NCBI RefSeq assembly: GCF_000787775.1
Contig: NZ_BBPM01000029.1
Span: forward strand, 4,304-68,303
DNA length: 64,000 bases
Source of the DNA: Streptacidiphilus carbonis
GTDB lineage: Bacteria; Actinomycetota; Actinomycetes; Streptomycetales; Streptomycetaceae
Direction of reading: 5' to 3'
Under the pieces are notes generated by a model, which was given only the letters and a program-made list of their open reading frames with translations, searched no databases and was not told where the DNA came from. The translations under genes and the position numbers were made by a program. Each line of letters begins with the position of its first letter. The first letter of the stretch is position 1. This document shows positions 35,584 to 44,500 of the stretch, one piece after another.

Positions 35584-36785
35584 CCGGACACGGAGGGGCC
35601 GGCTGCGGACCGGGGCCCCGGGAGACCGGGACCGGGTCCGTCCGGACCCTCGCCGGGAGGCTTCCGGCTCCCACGGAGCGCGGCCTCCAGCGGGCGTTCG
35701 ACCCAGCGGTGCAGTGCGCCCGCGAGGGCCAGACTCAGGGCGGCGACGAGCAACCAGCCCGTCGCCGCCTCCGCCGTGCTCTGCGGACGTCCGAACAGCA
35801 GCAGCGCCAGCCGCAGGCAGGTCTGGTGCACCAGGTACCAGGCGAACGACCAGTGGCCCAGCCGGCGCATCCACGGCCGGGCCAGCAGACCGTTCGCCCG
35901 CCCACCCGCAGCCCGCCCGCCCACACGGCTTCGCCCGCTCGCACGGCTTCGCCCGCCGTCCGTATCGCGTGCCGCGGCCGCCAGCACCAGCGCAGCGAAC
36001 AGCGGCGCCACCAGCAACTGCGAGCCGCTGTACGGTCCGTACCAGCGGCTCTCGGGCACGGCCCCCGACCAGGGCACCAGCGCCAGATGCCACAGCACCA
36101 GCGCGCCCACCGCCGCGCCCACCGGGACCGGCAGCCGCCACCCGCGCCGGAACGCCACCCCGGCGGCGACGCCCAGCAGGAACTGCGGGGTGCGGGTGAG
36201 CGGGAGGTAGTCCAGCAGCCAGTCCCGCAACGCGGGGGAGTCGACGTACGCCCCGGCGAACCACAGGGCGACGCCGCAGCCGCAGGCCGTTGCGGCGAGC
36301 AGCGCCGGAGCGCGGTCGCCGCGCCGCAGCAGGGTGCGCAGCAGCACCGGCAGCAGCAGGTAGAACCAGGCCTCGGCGCTGAGCGACCAGGCCGCCGGGT
36401 TCCCCCCGTACACCGTCGACGGCGCCCAGGCCTGCAGCAGCGGCACCGACCACAGCACCGCCCGCCACGGCAGCACGGCGCCCGTGCCGGCGCCGGCGGT
36501 CACGGCGAGGGCGAACCCGGTGGCCAGGACGTGCAGCGGCCAGACCCGGGCGAAGCGCCGCCGGTAGAACACCTGTGCCGGGACGGCAGCGGCCGCCCCC
36601 GCGTAGGACCAGGCCAGGACGAAGCCGGACAGCACGAAGAAGAAGGTCACCCCGTCCCGTCCGTACCAGACCAGCGAACTGACGACCGGTAGCCGGTGGT
36701 ACTGCCTGCTGAGGTGGTACGTCACCACCAGCAGTGCGGCCCAGAAGCGCAGCCCGGTCAGCGAGGGCAGCCGGTCACGGTCCAT
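35565..36785 (-). CDS. Acyltransferase 3 family membrane protein
   Basis: This 406-residue integral membrane O-acyltransferase has about ten helices. The family motif includes the catalytic His in VVTYHLSRQYH (near residue 24), GVTFFFVLSGFVLAWSY, YRRRFARVWPLHV (near 75-87) and WSLSAEAWFYLLLPVL. It probably transfers acetyl or other acyl groups to exported sugars or cell-wall polymers. An Arg/Gly-rich loop near residues 270-300 is encoded by short direct DNA repeats (35880-35960). The tail is Pro/Gly-rich. It is divergent from glnE. Confidence 0.88.
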   Translation of the reverse strand: MDRDRLPSLTGLRFWAALLVVTYHLSRQYHRLPVVSSLVWYGRDGVTFFFVLSGFVLAWSYAGAAAAVPAQVFYRRRFARVWPLHVLATGFALAVTAGAGTGAVLPWRAVLWSVPLLQAWAPSTVYGGNPAAWSLSAEAWFYLLLPVLLRTLLRRGDRAPALLAATACGCGVALWFAGAYVDSPALRDWLLDYLPLTRTPQFLLGVAAGVAFRRGWRLPVPVGAAVGALVLWHLALVPWSGAVPESRWYGPYSGSQLLVAPLFAALVLAAAARDTDGGRSRASGRSRVGGRAAGGRANGLLARPWMRRLGHWSFAWYLVHQTCLRLALLLFGRPQSTAEAATGWLLVAALSLALAGALHRWVERPLEAALRGSRKPPGEGPDGPGPGLPGPRSAAGPSVSGYCRSV

Positions 36786-36935
36786 ACGCGGTACAACGCC
36801 GCCCGCGACGAGGAGTCACATCGTCCAGTAGGGGAAGAACGGTTTCGTTGCACGTACGCTCGGATCTTGTCAGGTGTTCGAACGCAGCAGTCGTGCAGCA
36901 GGCACGCAGCAGACGTACAGGGGAGGGGCAGCGTC

Positions 36936-39900
36936 TTGGAGCAGGCAGGTGTCGGGTTGAACGGCCCCACGGCCGGCGGTGAGGGCTCTGCACTTCCGGC
37001 GTCCCCCGAGCCGCTGGTCTCCGCGGAGCCCGCGGAGCCCGCGGCGTCCCCGGAATCCCCGGAGCCCGGGGCGACCCGGGGCGCGCGGAGGGTGAACCCG
37101 GCCGCGCGTCTGGTCCGGCGCGGCTTCACCGACCCCGAGTCCGCCGTCAGGCGCCTCGCGGAGCCGGACCTCGCCGCGCACGCCGGCGACAGCGTGCTGC
37201 TCGACGCCCTGGCCGCCACCGCCGATCCCGACCTGGCGCTGCAGAGCCTGGCCAGGATCGCCGAGGCCTGCACCCCGGCCGAGCGGCGGACCCTGCTGGA
37301 CACCGTCACCGCGGCCAAGCCGCTGCGGGACCGCCTGCTCGGCGTCCTCGGCGCCAGCGCCGCCCTCGGCGACCACCTGGCCCGGCACCCTGAGGACTGG
37401 CACGCCCTGGTCACCTTTGAACTCCACGACATCCACCCGGGTCCGGAGGAGTTCCTGCGCACCCTCTACCACCACATCTGGGACGCCCACCCCGACCTCC
37501 CCCGAGCCGACGCGCTCCGCACCGGCTACCGCCGCTGTCTGCTGGGCATCGCCGCCCGGGACCTGACCGGGACCACCCAGATCAGCCAGACCGCCGCCGA
37601 ACTGGCCGACCTCGCCGGGGCCACCCTGCAGGCGGCCCTGGACATCGCCGCCGAGGAGGACCCGGACGCCGCCGCGGCCTGCCGGCTCGCGGTCGTCGCC
37701 ATGGGCAAGTGCGGCGGCCATGAGCTCAACTACGTCTCCGACGTGGACGTGATCTTCGTCGGCGAACCGCGCGAGCCCCGCCCGGAGGGGGAGCACGACG
37801 ACGGCACCGCCGTCCGGGCCGCCACCCGGCTGGCCGCGCGGATGATGCGGATCTGCTCGGAGACCACCCGCGAGGGCGTGATCTGGCCGGTCGACGCCAA
37901 CCTCCGTCCCGAGGGCAAGAACGGGCCGCTGGTGCGCACCCTCGCCAGCCACCTCGCCTACTACCAGCGCTGGGCCAAGACCTGGGAGTTCCAGGCCCTG
38001 CTCAAGGCCCGTCCGGTGGCCGGCGACGCCGAGCTGGGCCGCGCCTACCTGGACGCGGTCACCCCGATGGTCTGGCAGGCCGCCGAACGCGAGAACTTCG
38101 TCCCGGACGTGCAGCAGATGCGCCGCCGGGTGGTCGACGCCATCCCCGCCGCTGAGGTCGAGCGCGAACTCAAGCTGGGCCCCGGTGGGCTGCGTGACGT
38201 GGAATTCTCGGTCCAGCTGCTGCAACTGGTGCACGGCCGGACCGATGTGACGCTGCGCAGCGCCACCACCCTGGACGCGCTCGCCGCGCTCTCGGCAGGC
38301 GGCTACGTGGGCCGCGCCGACGCCGCCGCGCTGGACTCGGCGTACCGCTTCCTGCGGGCGATGGAGCACCGGATCCAGCTCTACCAGCTGCGCCGCACCC
38401 ATCTGGTGCCGACCGGCGAGGACGACCTGCGGCGGCTCGGCCGGTCGCTGGGGATGCGGGCCGACCCGGTCCAGGAGCTGCGCCAGGAGTGGCGGCGGCA
38501 CGCCCGCGAGGTGCGCAGGCTGCACGAGAAGCTGTTCTACCGTCCGCTGCTGGACTCGGTGGCCCGTCTCGACGCCGTGGAGGCCGGTCTGACGAGGGCC
38601 CTGGAAGGCCAGGAGGCCGCCGAGGCCGCCGCGGGCAGCGGCGCCGCGCTCAGCGTGGCGTCCGCGCAGGCCCGGCTGGCCGCCCTCGGCTACCGCGAGC
38701 CGGCCGACTCGCTGCGCCACCTCCGCGCCCTGGCCGGCGGGGTCAGCCGGCGGGCCGCGCTGCAGCGCACCCTGCTGCCGGTGATGCTCGGCTGGTTCGC
38801 CGACTCCGCCGATCCGGACGCCGGGCTGCTGAACTTCCGCAAGGTCTCCGACAGCCTGGGCTCCACCCCCTGGTACCTGCGGCTGCTGCGGGACGAGGGA
38901 GCGGCGGCCGAGAGCCTGGCCCGGATCCTGTCCTCCGGACGGCTCGCCCCCGACCTGCTGCTGCGGGCACCGGAGGCGGTCGCCCTGCTCGGCGACCGGG
39001 ACGGACTGCTGCCGCGCGACCGGCAGGCGCTGGAGCGTGAGATCGACTCCGCCGCGGGCCGTGCGGCCGACGCGCCCGCCGCCGTGGCCGCCGCCCGGTC
39101 GGTGCGTCGCCGGGAGCTCTTCCGTACCGCGGCCGCCGATGTGCTGGGCCGTTTGGGTGACAGTCCGGCCGAGGCGGTCGAGGTGTCCGGCACCGCCCTC
39201 ACCGCGATCACCACCGCCACCATCACCGGCGCCCTGCGCGCCTGCGCCGAGGCCCTGGAGGCCCGGACCGGCGAGCCGCTGCCGACCAGGATCGCGGTCA
39301 TCGGCATGGGCCGGTACGGCGGCGGTGAGCTGGGCTACGGCAGCGACGCCGACGTCATGGTGGTGCACGACCCGGTCCCCGGCGCCGACGAGAGCAAGGC
39401 GGCCAACGCGGCCCGTCAGGTGTTCGAGGAGGTCCGCAGGCTGCTGCAGCTGCCCTCGACCGAGCCGCCGCTGCTGATCGACGCGGATCTGCGCCCCGAG
39501 GGCCGGCAGGGGCCGCTGGTGCGCACCCTGGCCTCCTACGCCGCCTACTACCGGCGCTGGTCGCGGACCTGGGAGAGCCAGGCGCTGCTGCGGGCCGCCC
39601 CGATAGCGGGCGACCCGGACCTCGGCGCCGCCTTCGTCGAGCTGGTCGACCCGTTGCGCTACCCGGCCGCCGGGGTCAGCGACACCGAGCTGCGGGAGAT
39701 CCGGCGGATCAAGGCCCGGGTGGAGACGGAGCGGCTGCCGCGCGGCGCCGACCCGACCACCCACACCAAGCTGGGCCCGGGCGGCCTGGCCGACGTCGAG
39801 TGGACCGTGCAGCTGCTGCAGCTGCAGCACGGGCACCGGGTGCCGGGGCTGCGTACGACCAGGACCAGGCAGGCGCTGGCGGCGGCGGTGGAGGCCGGGC

Positions 39901-40145
39901 TGATGGCGCCGGACCGGGCGAGCGCGCTGGACGCGGCCTGGGTGCAGGCGACGCTGGTCCGCAACGCGGTGATGCTGGTGCGCGGCCGGGCCGGGGACAG
40001 CTTCCCGGGCGACTCGCACGAGCTGGCGGGCGTGGCCCGCTACCTCGGGTACGGGGAGGGGCACGCCGGGGTGATGGTGGACGACTATCGGCGTCGGGCC
40101 CGGCAGGCCCGGATGGTGGTGGAGGAGCTGTTCTACTCGGGCTGA
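36936..40145 (+). CDS. glnE: Bifunctional glutamine synthetase adenylyltransferase/deadenylylase
   Basis: GlnE switches glutamine synthetase I off or on by adding or removing AMP. The protein has about 1069 residues with two nucleotidyltransferase halves. The N-terminal half has MGKCGGHELNYVSDVDVIF (about 256) and the C-terminal half MGRYGGGELGYGSDADVM (about 790). Helical linkers and the repeated GPLVRTLAS and LGPGGL-DVE motifs occur in each half. Both active sites look intact. The chosen TTG at 36936 follows GGGGAGGGG; the frame stays open to 36696, through the opposing acyltransferase start. The N-terminal 50 residues are Pro/Ser/Glu-rich. No PII gene is nearby. Confidence 0.95.
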   Translation: MEQAGVGLNGPTAGGEGSALPASPEPLVSAEPAEPAASPESPEPGATRGARRVNPAARLVRRGFTDPESAVRRLAEPDLAAHAGDSVLLDALAATADPDLALQSLARIAEACTPAERRTLLDTVTAAKPLRDRLLGVLGASAALGDHLARHPEDWHALVTFELHDIHPGPEEFLRTLYHHIWDAHPDLPRADALRTGYRRCLLGIAARDLTGTTQISQTAAELADLAGATLQAALDIAAEEDPDAAAACRLAVVAMGKCGGHELNYVSDVDVIFVGEPREPRPEGEHDDGTAVRAATRLAARMMRICSETTREGVIWPVDANLRPEGKNGPLVRTLASHLAYYQRWAKTWEFQALLKARPVAGDAELGRAYLDAVTPMVWQAAERENFVPDVQQMRRRVVDAIPAAEVERELKLGPGGLRDVEFSVQLLQLVHGRTDVTLRSATTLDALAALSAGGYVGRADAAALDSAYRFLRAMEHRIQLYQLRRTHLVPTGEDDLRRLGRSLGMRADPVQELRQEWRRHAREVRRLHEKLFYRPLLDSVARLDAVEAGLTRALEGQEAAEAAAGSGAALSVASAQARLAALGYREPADSLRHLRALAGGVSRRAALQRTLLPVMLGWFADSADPDAGLLNFRKVSDSLGSTPWYLRLLRDEGAAAESLARILSSGRLAPDLLLRAPEAVALLGDRDGLLPRDRQALEREIDSAAGRAADAPAAVAAARSVRRRELFRTAAADVLGRLGDSPAEAVEVSGTALTAITTATITGALRACAEALEARTGEPLPTRIAVIGMGRYGGGELGYGSDADVMVVHDPVPGADESKAANAARQVFEEVRRLLQLPSTEPPLLIDADLRPEGRQGPLVRTLASYAAYYRRWSRTWESQALLRAAPIAGDPDLGAAFVELVDPLRYPAAGVSDTELREIRRIKARVETERLPRGADPTTHTKLGPGGLADVEWTVQLLQLQHGHRVPGLRTTRTRQALAAAVEAGLMAPDRASALDAAWVQATLVRNAVMLVRGRAGDSFPGDSHELAGVARYLGYGEGHAGVMVDDYRRRARQARMVVEELFYSG

Positions 40146-40199
40146 GGGGGGCCTGAGGGCCGGCGCCTGAGGGTTGCGGACGGGGTGGGCCGACCGCTC

Positions 40200-41297
40200 T
40201 CAGCGGTTGGCGGCGACCGGCGCCCGTTCGGTGTCCTGGTCCGTTTCGGCGTCGCCGTCGGAGTGGGTGCCGGTGCGGCCGTCGGTGCGGGCGTCGGTGC
40301 GGGCGTCACCCGCCGTGGCCGCCACGGCCACGGCGGCGGTGTCCTCGTCGCCCTCGCCCTTCGCCGGCGCGGTGCCGGTCAGCGTGGTCGGCTCGGCGTT
40401 GCTGCGTGGGAAGGCGAACACCCAGCGCCGGTACACCAGCCGCGAGCTCACCAGCCCTATGCCGGTGCAGGTGGCCCCGGCCACCGCGTCCATGAAGAAG
40501 TGGTTGGCGCTGGCCACGATGACAAGCAGGGTGGCCAGCGGGTACAGCAGCGCGACCACGCGCACCCAGCGCCTGCGCGCCAGGAAGGCGAGGGTCAGCC
40601 CGCACCAGAGCGACCAGCCGATGTGCATGGACGGCATCGCGGCGAACTGGTTGGACACCGTGGCCATGTCGCCGGAGGCCATCGAGCCCCAGGTGTGGTG
40701 CTTGGCGACGGTGTCGACGAACCCGCCGCCGTCCATCAGCCGGGGCGGTGCCAGCGGGTAGAAGTAGTACCCGAACAGGGCGATCGCGGTGGTCACGAAC
40801 AGGGCGAACCGCGCTGCCGCGTAACGTCCCGGCTGGGTGCGGAACAGCCACACCAGCACGCCGATGGTCATGATGAAGTGCAGCGTGGCGTAGTAGTAGT
40901 TCATCCCGGTGATCAGCCAGCCCACCGAGTCGAAGGCATGGTTGATCGACTTCTCCCAGGCGAAGCCCAGCGTCTGCTCCAGGTGCCAGACGTCGTGGGC
41001 GTTGCGCTCGGCCCGGTTCTGCATCTCCGGAACGGCGTTGCGCACCAGTGAGTAGACCCAGTAGCTGATGCCGATCAGCAGCAGTTCGAACCAGAGTCTG
41101 GGGTGGCCGGGGGAGCGGAAGTGACCGCGCAGCGGATGCCAGCCCCACTGCCAGGCACGCTTCGCGCGGCTCTCTGCTCCGGCAGTGTCCGTGGTTCCGT
41201 CGGGGGCGACGGAACCGGACGGACGCACCGCTGTGGCGGCGCGTGCGCCGCCCTGCTGGTCCCGCTCAGGTTCCCCCATGGGGCAGTAGTCTGCCAT
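40200..41297 (-). CDS. PAP2-superfamily membrane phosphatase/phosphotransferase
   Basis: This 365-residue membrane protein has about six helices. The phosphatase motifs are AAMPSMHIGWS (PSMH, about 217) and IVASANHFFMDAVAGA (His and Asp, about 262), as in the PAP2/inositol phosphotransferase-like group. The leading Lys-x6-Arg-Pro motif is not clear. The C-terminal tail of about 60 residues is Thr/Asp/Glu/Ala-rich with TDARTDGRTGTHSDGD repeats. It may dephosphorylate a lipid or transfer a phospho-headgroup. The ATG at 41297 has GGGAGG 5 bases upstream. It is convergent with glnE and divergent from pulA. Confidence 0.85.
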   Translation of the reverse strand: MADYCPMGEPERDQQGGARAATAVRPSGSVAPDGTTDTAGAESRAKRAWQWGWHPLRGHFRSPGHPRLWFELLLIGISYWVYSLVRNAVPEMQNRAERNAHDVWHLEQTLGFAWEKSINHAFDSVGWLITGMNYYYATLHFIMTIGVLVWLFRTQPGRYAAARFALFVTTAIALFGYYFYPLAPPRLMDGGGFVDTVAKHHTWGSMASGDMATVSNQFAAMPSMHIGWSLWCGLTLAFLARRRWVRVVALLYPLATLLVIVASANHFFMDAVAGATCTGIGLVSSRLVYRRWVFAFPRSNAEPTTLTGTAPAKGEGDEDTAAVAVAATAGDARTDARTDGRTGTHSDGDAETDQDTERAPVAANR

Positions 41298-41521
41298 GCG
41301 GCCTCCCGGGACCCGATCACCCTCTGGTTGGGGATTCGCTCGCCGATATCCCTCTGAAGTCCTACTGCAGTTCAGCGGAGTCGCACCCACACGAGTCGGA
41401 CGGCGGCTCCGAACACGCACGCGATCCTATCCCCGGCGTGGCAGGGGCGCGTTACTGGGGGCGAAGCGCACGCCCGTGACCAGGGTGATCGGAAGTGACT
41501 GGATGGAAATCGTTTCTGCAT

Positions 41522-41551
41522 CTTGCTGAAACATCTTGCGGACAGTACGGT
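41522..41551 (+). promoter_or_regulatory. pulA promoter with direct-repeat MalR/Reg1-like operator
   Basis: CTTGCTG (41522-41528) and CTTGCGG (41535-41541) form direct repeats 13 bases apart. Streptomycete amylase and maltose promoters carry CTTGCAG-type direct repeats bound by the LacI-family regulator MalR/Reg1. TTGCTG (41523-41528) and TACGGT (41546-41551), 17 bases apart, make a good -35/-10 pair, so the repeats cover the promoter. GTTTC and GAAAC (41512-41516, 41528-41532) add a partial dyad. Maltose induction and glucose repression are inferred. Confidence 0.7.
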
Positions 41552-41588
41552 CCTGGCATTGCTGACGCCGTCTCAAGGGAGGGCCCGC

Positions 41589-44500
41589 GTGGCCACCAGG
41601 TCCCACCGCATCAGATCCAAGCCCGACAGACCCAGGCTCGGCAGATCCAGGCTCGGCAGTTTCGTGACGACAGCCGCGCTGCTCGCACCGGCGTTCGCTG
41701 CGGTCGCGCCGCTCCCGGCAGCCGCCGCCCAGCCTCTGACCGCCACCACGGCGACGACCACCGCCACGGCGTCGACCACCACCACGACCGCCGCCGCCAC
41801 CACCACCCTGGCGAAGCCCCTGGTCGCCGCCCCCTCCGACAAGTCGCTCGCCGCCGCCCCGGACCGGCACGACCTCACCAGGGAGCAGTACTACTTCGTC
41901 CTCCCCGACCGCTTCGCCAACGGGGACACCGGCAACGACACCGGCGGCATCACCGGCAGCCGGATGGACAACGGCCTGGACCCCACCGACTCGGGCTTCT
42001 ACCACGGCGGCGACCTCAAGGGCCTGATCGGCAAGCTCGACTACATCAAGAAGCTGGGCACCACCGCGATCTGGATGGCGCCGATCTTCAAGAACATGCC
42101 GGTGCAGGGCACCGGCAGCAACGCCTCGGCCGGCTACCACGGCTACTGGATCACCGACTTCACCCAGGTCGACCCGCACTTCGGCACCAATGCGCAGCTC
42201 AAGGAGCTGATCCAGAAGGCCCATGCGATGGGCATGAAGGTCTTCTTCGACGTCATCACCAATCACACCGCCGATGTCATCGACTATGCCGAGAAGACCT
42301 ACGACTACCGCTCCACCGGCGCCTACCCGACCCTGGACGCCGGCGGCCGACCGGTCGACACCACGGCCATGGCCGACGCCAACGCGCTGAACGGCACCTC
42401 GCTCTACCCCAAGCTCACCACCAGCTCCTTCCCCTACACCCCGATCTTCAACTCGCCGGCCAACTCCAGCGCCAAGTCGCCGTCCTGGCTGAACGATCCG
42501 ACGCTCTACCACAACCGGGGCAACTCGACCTTCACCGGCGAGTCCGGGACCGAAGGGGACTTCTCCGGCCTCGACGATCTCGACACCCAGAACCCCAAGG
42601 TCGTCAAGGGGATGGAGCAGATCTACGAGGACTGGGTCAGGAACACCGGTGTCGACGGCTTCCGCATCGACACCGTCAAGAATGTCGACATGGCCTTCTG
42701 GGAGCAGTGGGCGCCCACGCTGAAGGCGTACGCCGCCGCCCGGGGCAACAAGAACTTCTTCATGTTCGGCGAGGTCTACGACAGCGACACCTCGACCACC
42801 TCGTCCTATGTCACCCAGGGCAAGCTGCAGGCGACCCTGGACTTCCCGTTCCAGTCGGCCGCGCAGACCTATGCCGCCGACGGCGGCTCGGCCAAGGCGC
42901 TCTCGGCCGTGTACGGGAACGACTACAAGTACACGACCGCCGACACCAACGCCTATGAGCTGCCGACCTTCCTCGGCAACCACGACATGGGCCGGGTCGG
43001 CTACTTCATCCAGTCGGCGAACCCCGGCGACAGCAACGCCCAACTGCTGAAGAAGGACCAGCTGGCGCAGCAGCTCCAGTTCCTGACCCGGGGCCAGCCG
43101 GTCGTCTACTACGGCGACGAGCAGGGCTTCACCGGCTCCGGCGGGGACAAGGCCGCGCGGCAGGACATGTTCGCCTCGCAGACCGCGTCCTACAACACGG
43201 GCACGGTCATCGGCGGTACCTCGGGCTCCGCCGACCGCTACAGCACCAGTACGCCGCTGTACTCGACCATCTCCACCCTCGCCGCGCTGCGCAAGGCCAA
43301 CCCGGCGCTGGAGAACGGCGCCCAGGTCGAGCGCTACGCCGCGGACGGGCCCGGGGTCTACGCCTTCTCCAGGATCGACGAGAAGCAGCAGGTCGAGTAC
43401 CTGGTGGCGGTGAACAACGCGACCACCGCGCAGAGCGTCAGCGTCCCCACCTACTCGGCAGGGATGACCTTCGACCCGATCTACGGCGGCGCCGTCGACG
43501 CGGCCACCACCGGCGGCGACAGCAAGCTGGCGATCACCGTGCCGGCCCAGTCGGCCGTGGTCTACCAGGCGACCGAGCGACTTGCCGCGCCGACCGTCGC
43601 ACCCTCGGTCACCCTCACCGCCCCTGCGGCGGGCTCCACCAGGACCGTCACCGTCGCCGCGACCGTGCCGGGCACCGGCTTCGACCGGGTGACCTTCGCC
43701 GCCGCTGTGGGCGACGGCAAGTGGCAGACCCTGGGCACCGCCGACCACGCCCCGTACCAGGTCACCGAGAACCTGGCGAACGTCGCCAACGGCACCACGG
43801 TCCGCTACAAGGCCGTGGTCGAGGACAGCGCCGGCCGTCTCGCCGACGCCACCGGGTCGACCACCGTGGGCACCGTCCCGCCGGTGGCCAAGCCCACGGC
43901 CACCTCGCGCACCTATGCGGTGGTGCACTACCACCGCGCGGACGGGGACTACAGCAACTGGAACCTCTACGCCTGGGGGGACATCGCCGACGGCGAGAGC
44001 ACCACCTGGCCCGCGGGGCACCCCTTCATCGGCCGTGACGCCTTCGGCGCCTTCGCCTACGTCAAGCTGAAGGCAGGGGCCTCCAACGTCGGCTTCATCG
44101 TGGAGGACAACGGCACCAAGGACGGTGCCGCCGACCGCTCGATCGACCTGTCGTCGACCGGCGAGGTGTGGGTGAACTCCGGCGACACCACCACCTACAC
44201 CACCGACCCCGGCGCGACCTCGACCGTCCCGGCCGGCACCGCGGTCATCCACTACCACCGCACCGACGGGAACTACACCGGCTGGGGCCTGCACGACTGG
44301 ACCGGTGCGGCCACGCCCACCGACTGGAGCAACCCGCTGAGCCCGTCCGGCACCGACGCCTTCGGGGACGTCTTCACCGTGCCGCTGGCCTCCGGGGCGA
44401 CCGTGCTCGACTACATCATCCACAACGGCGACACCAAGGACCTGCCGGACAACCAGGAGCTCAACTTCGCGGTCGACGGCCGCGAGGTCTGGATCACCGA

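Noticed and set aside
36870-40064. 1064-residue open frame antisense to glnE
   Set aside because: No recognisable motif, Gly/Arg/Gln-rich composition, and it mirrors both intact GlnE halves.
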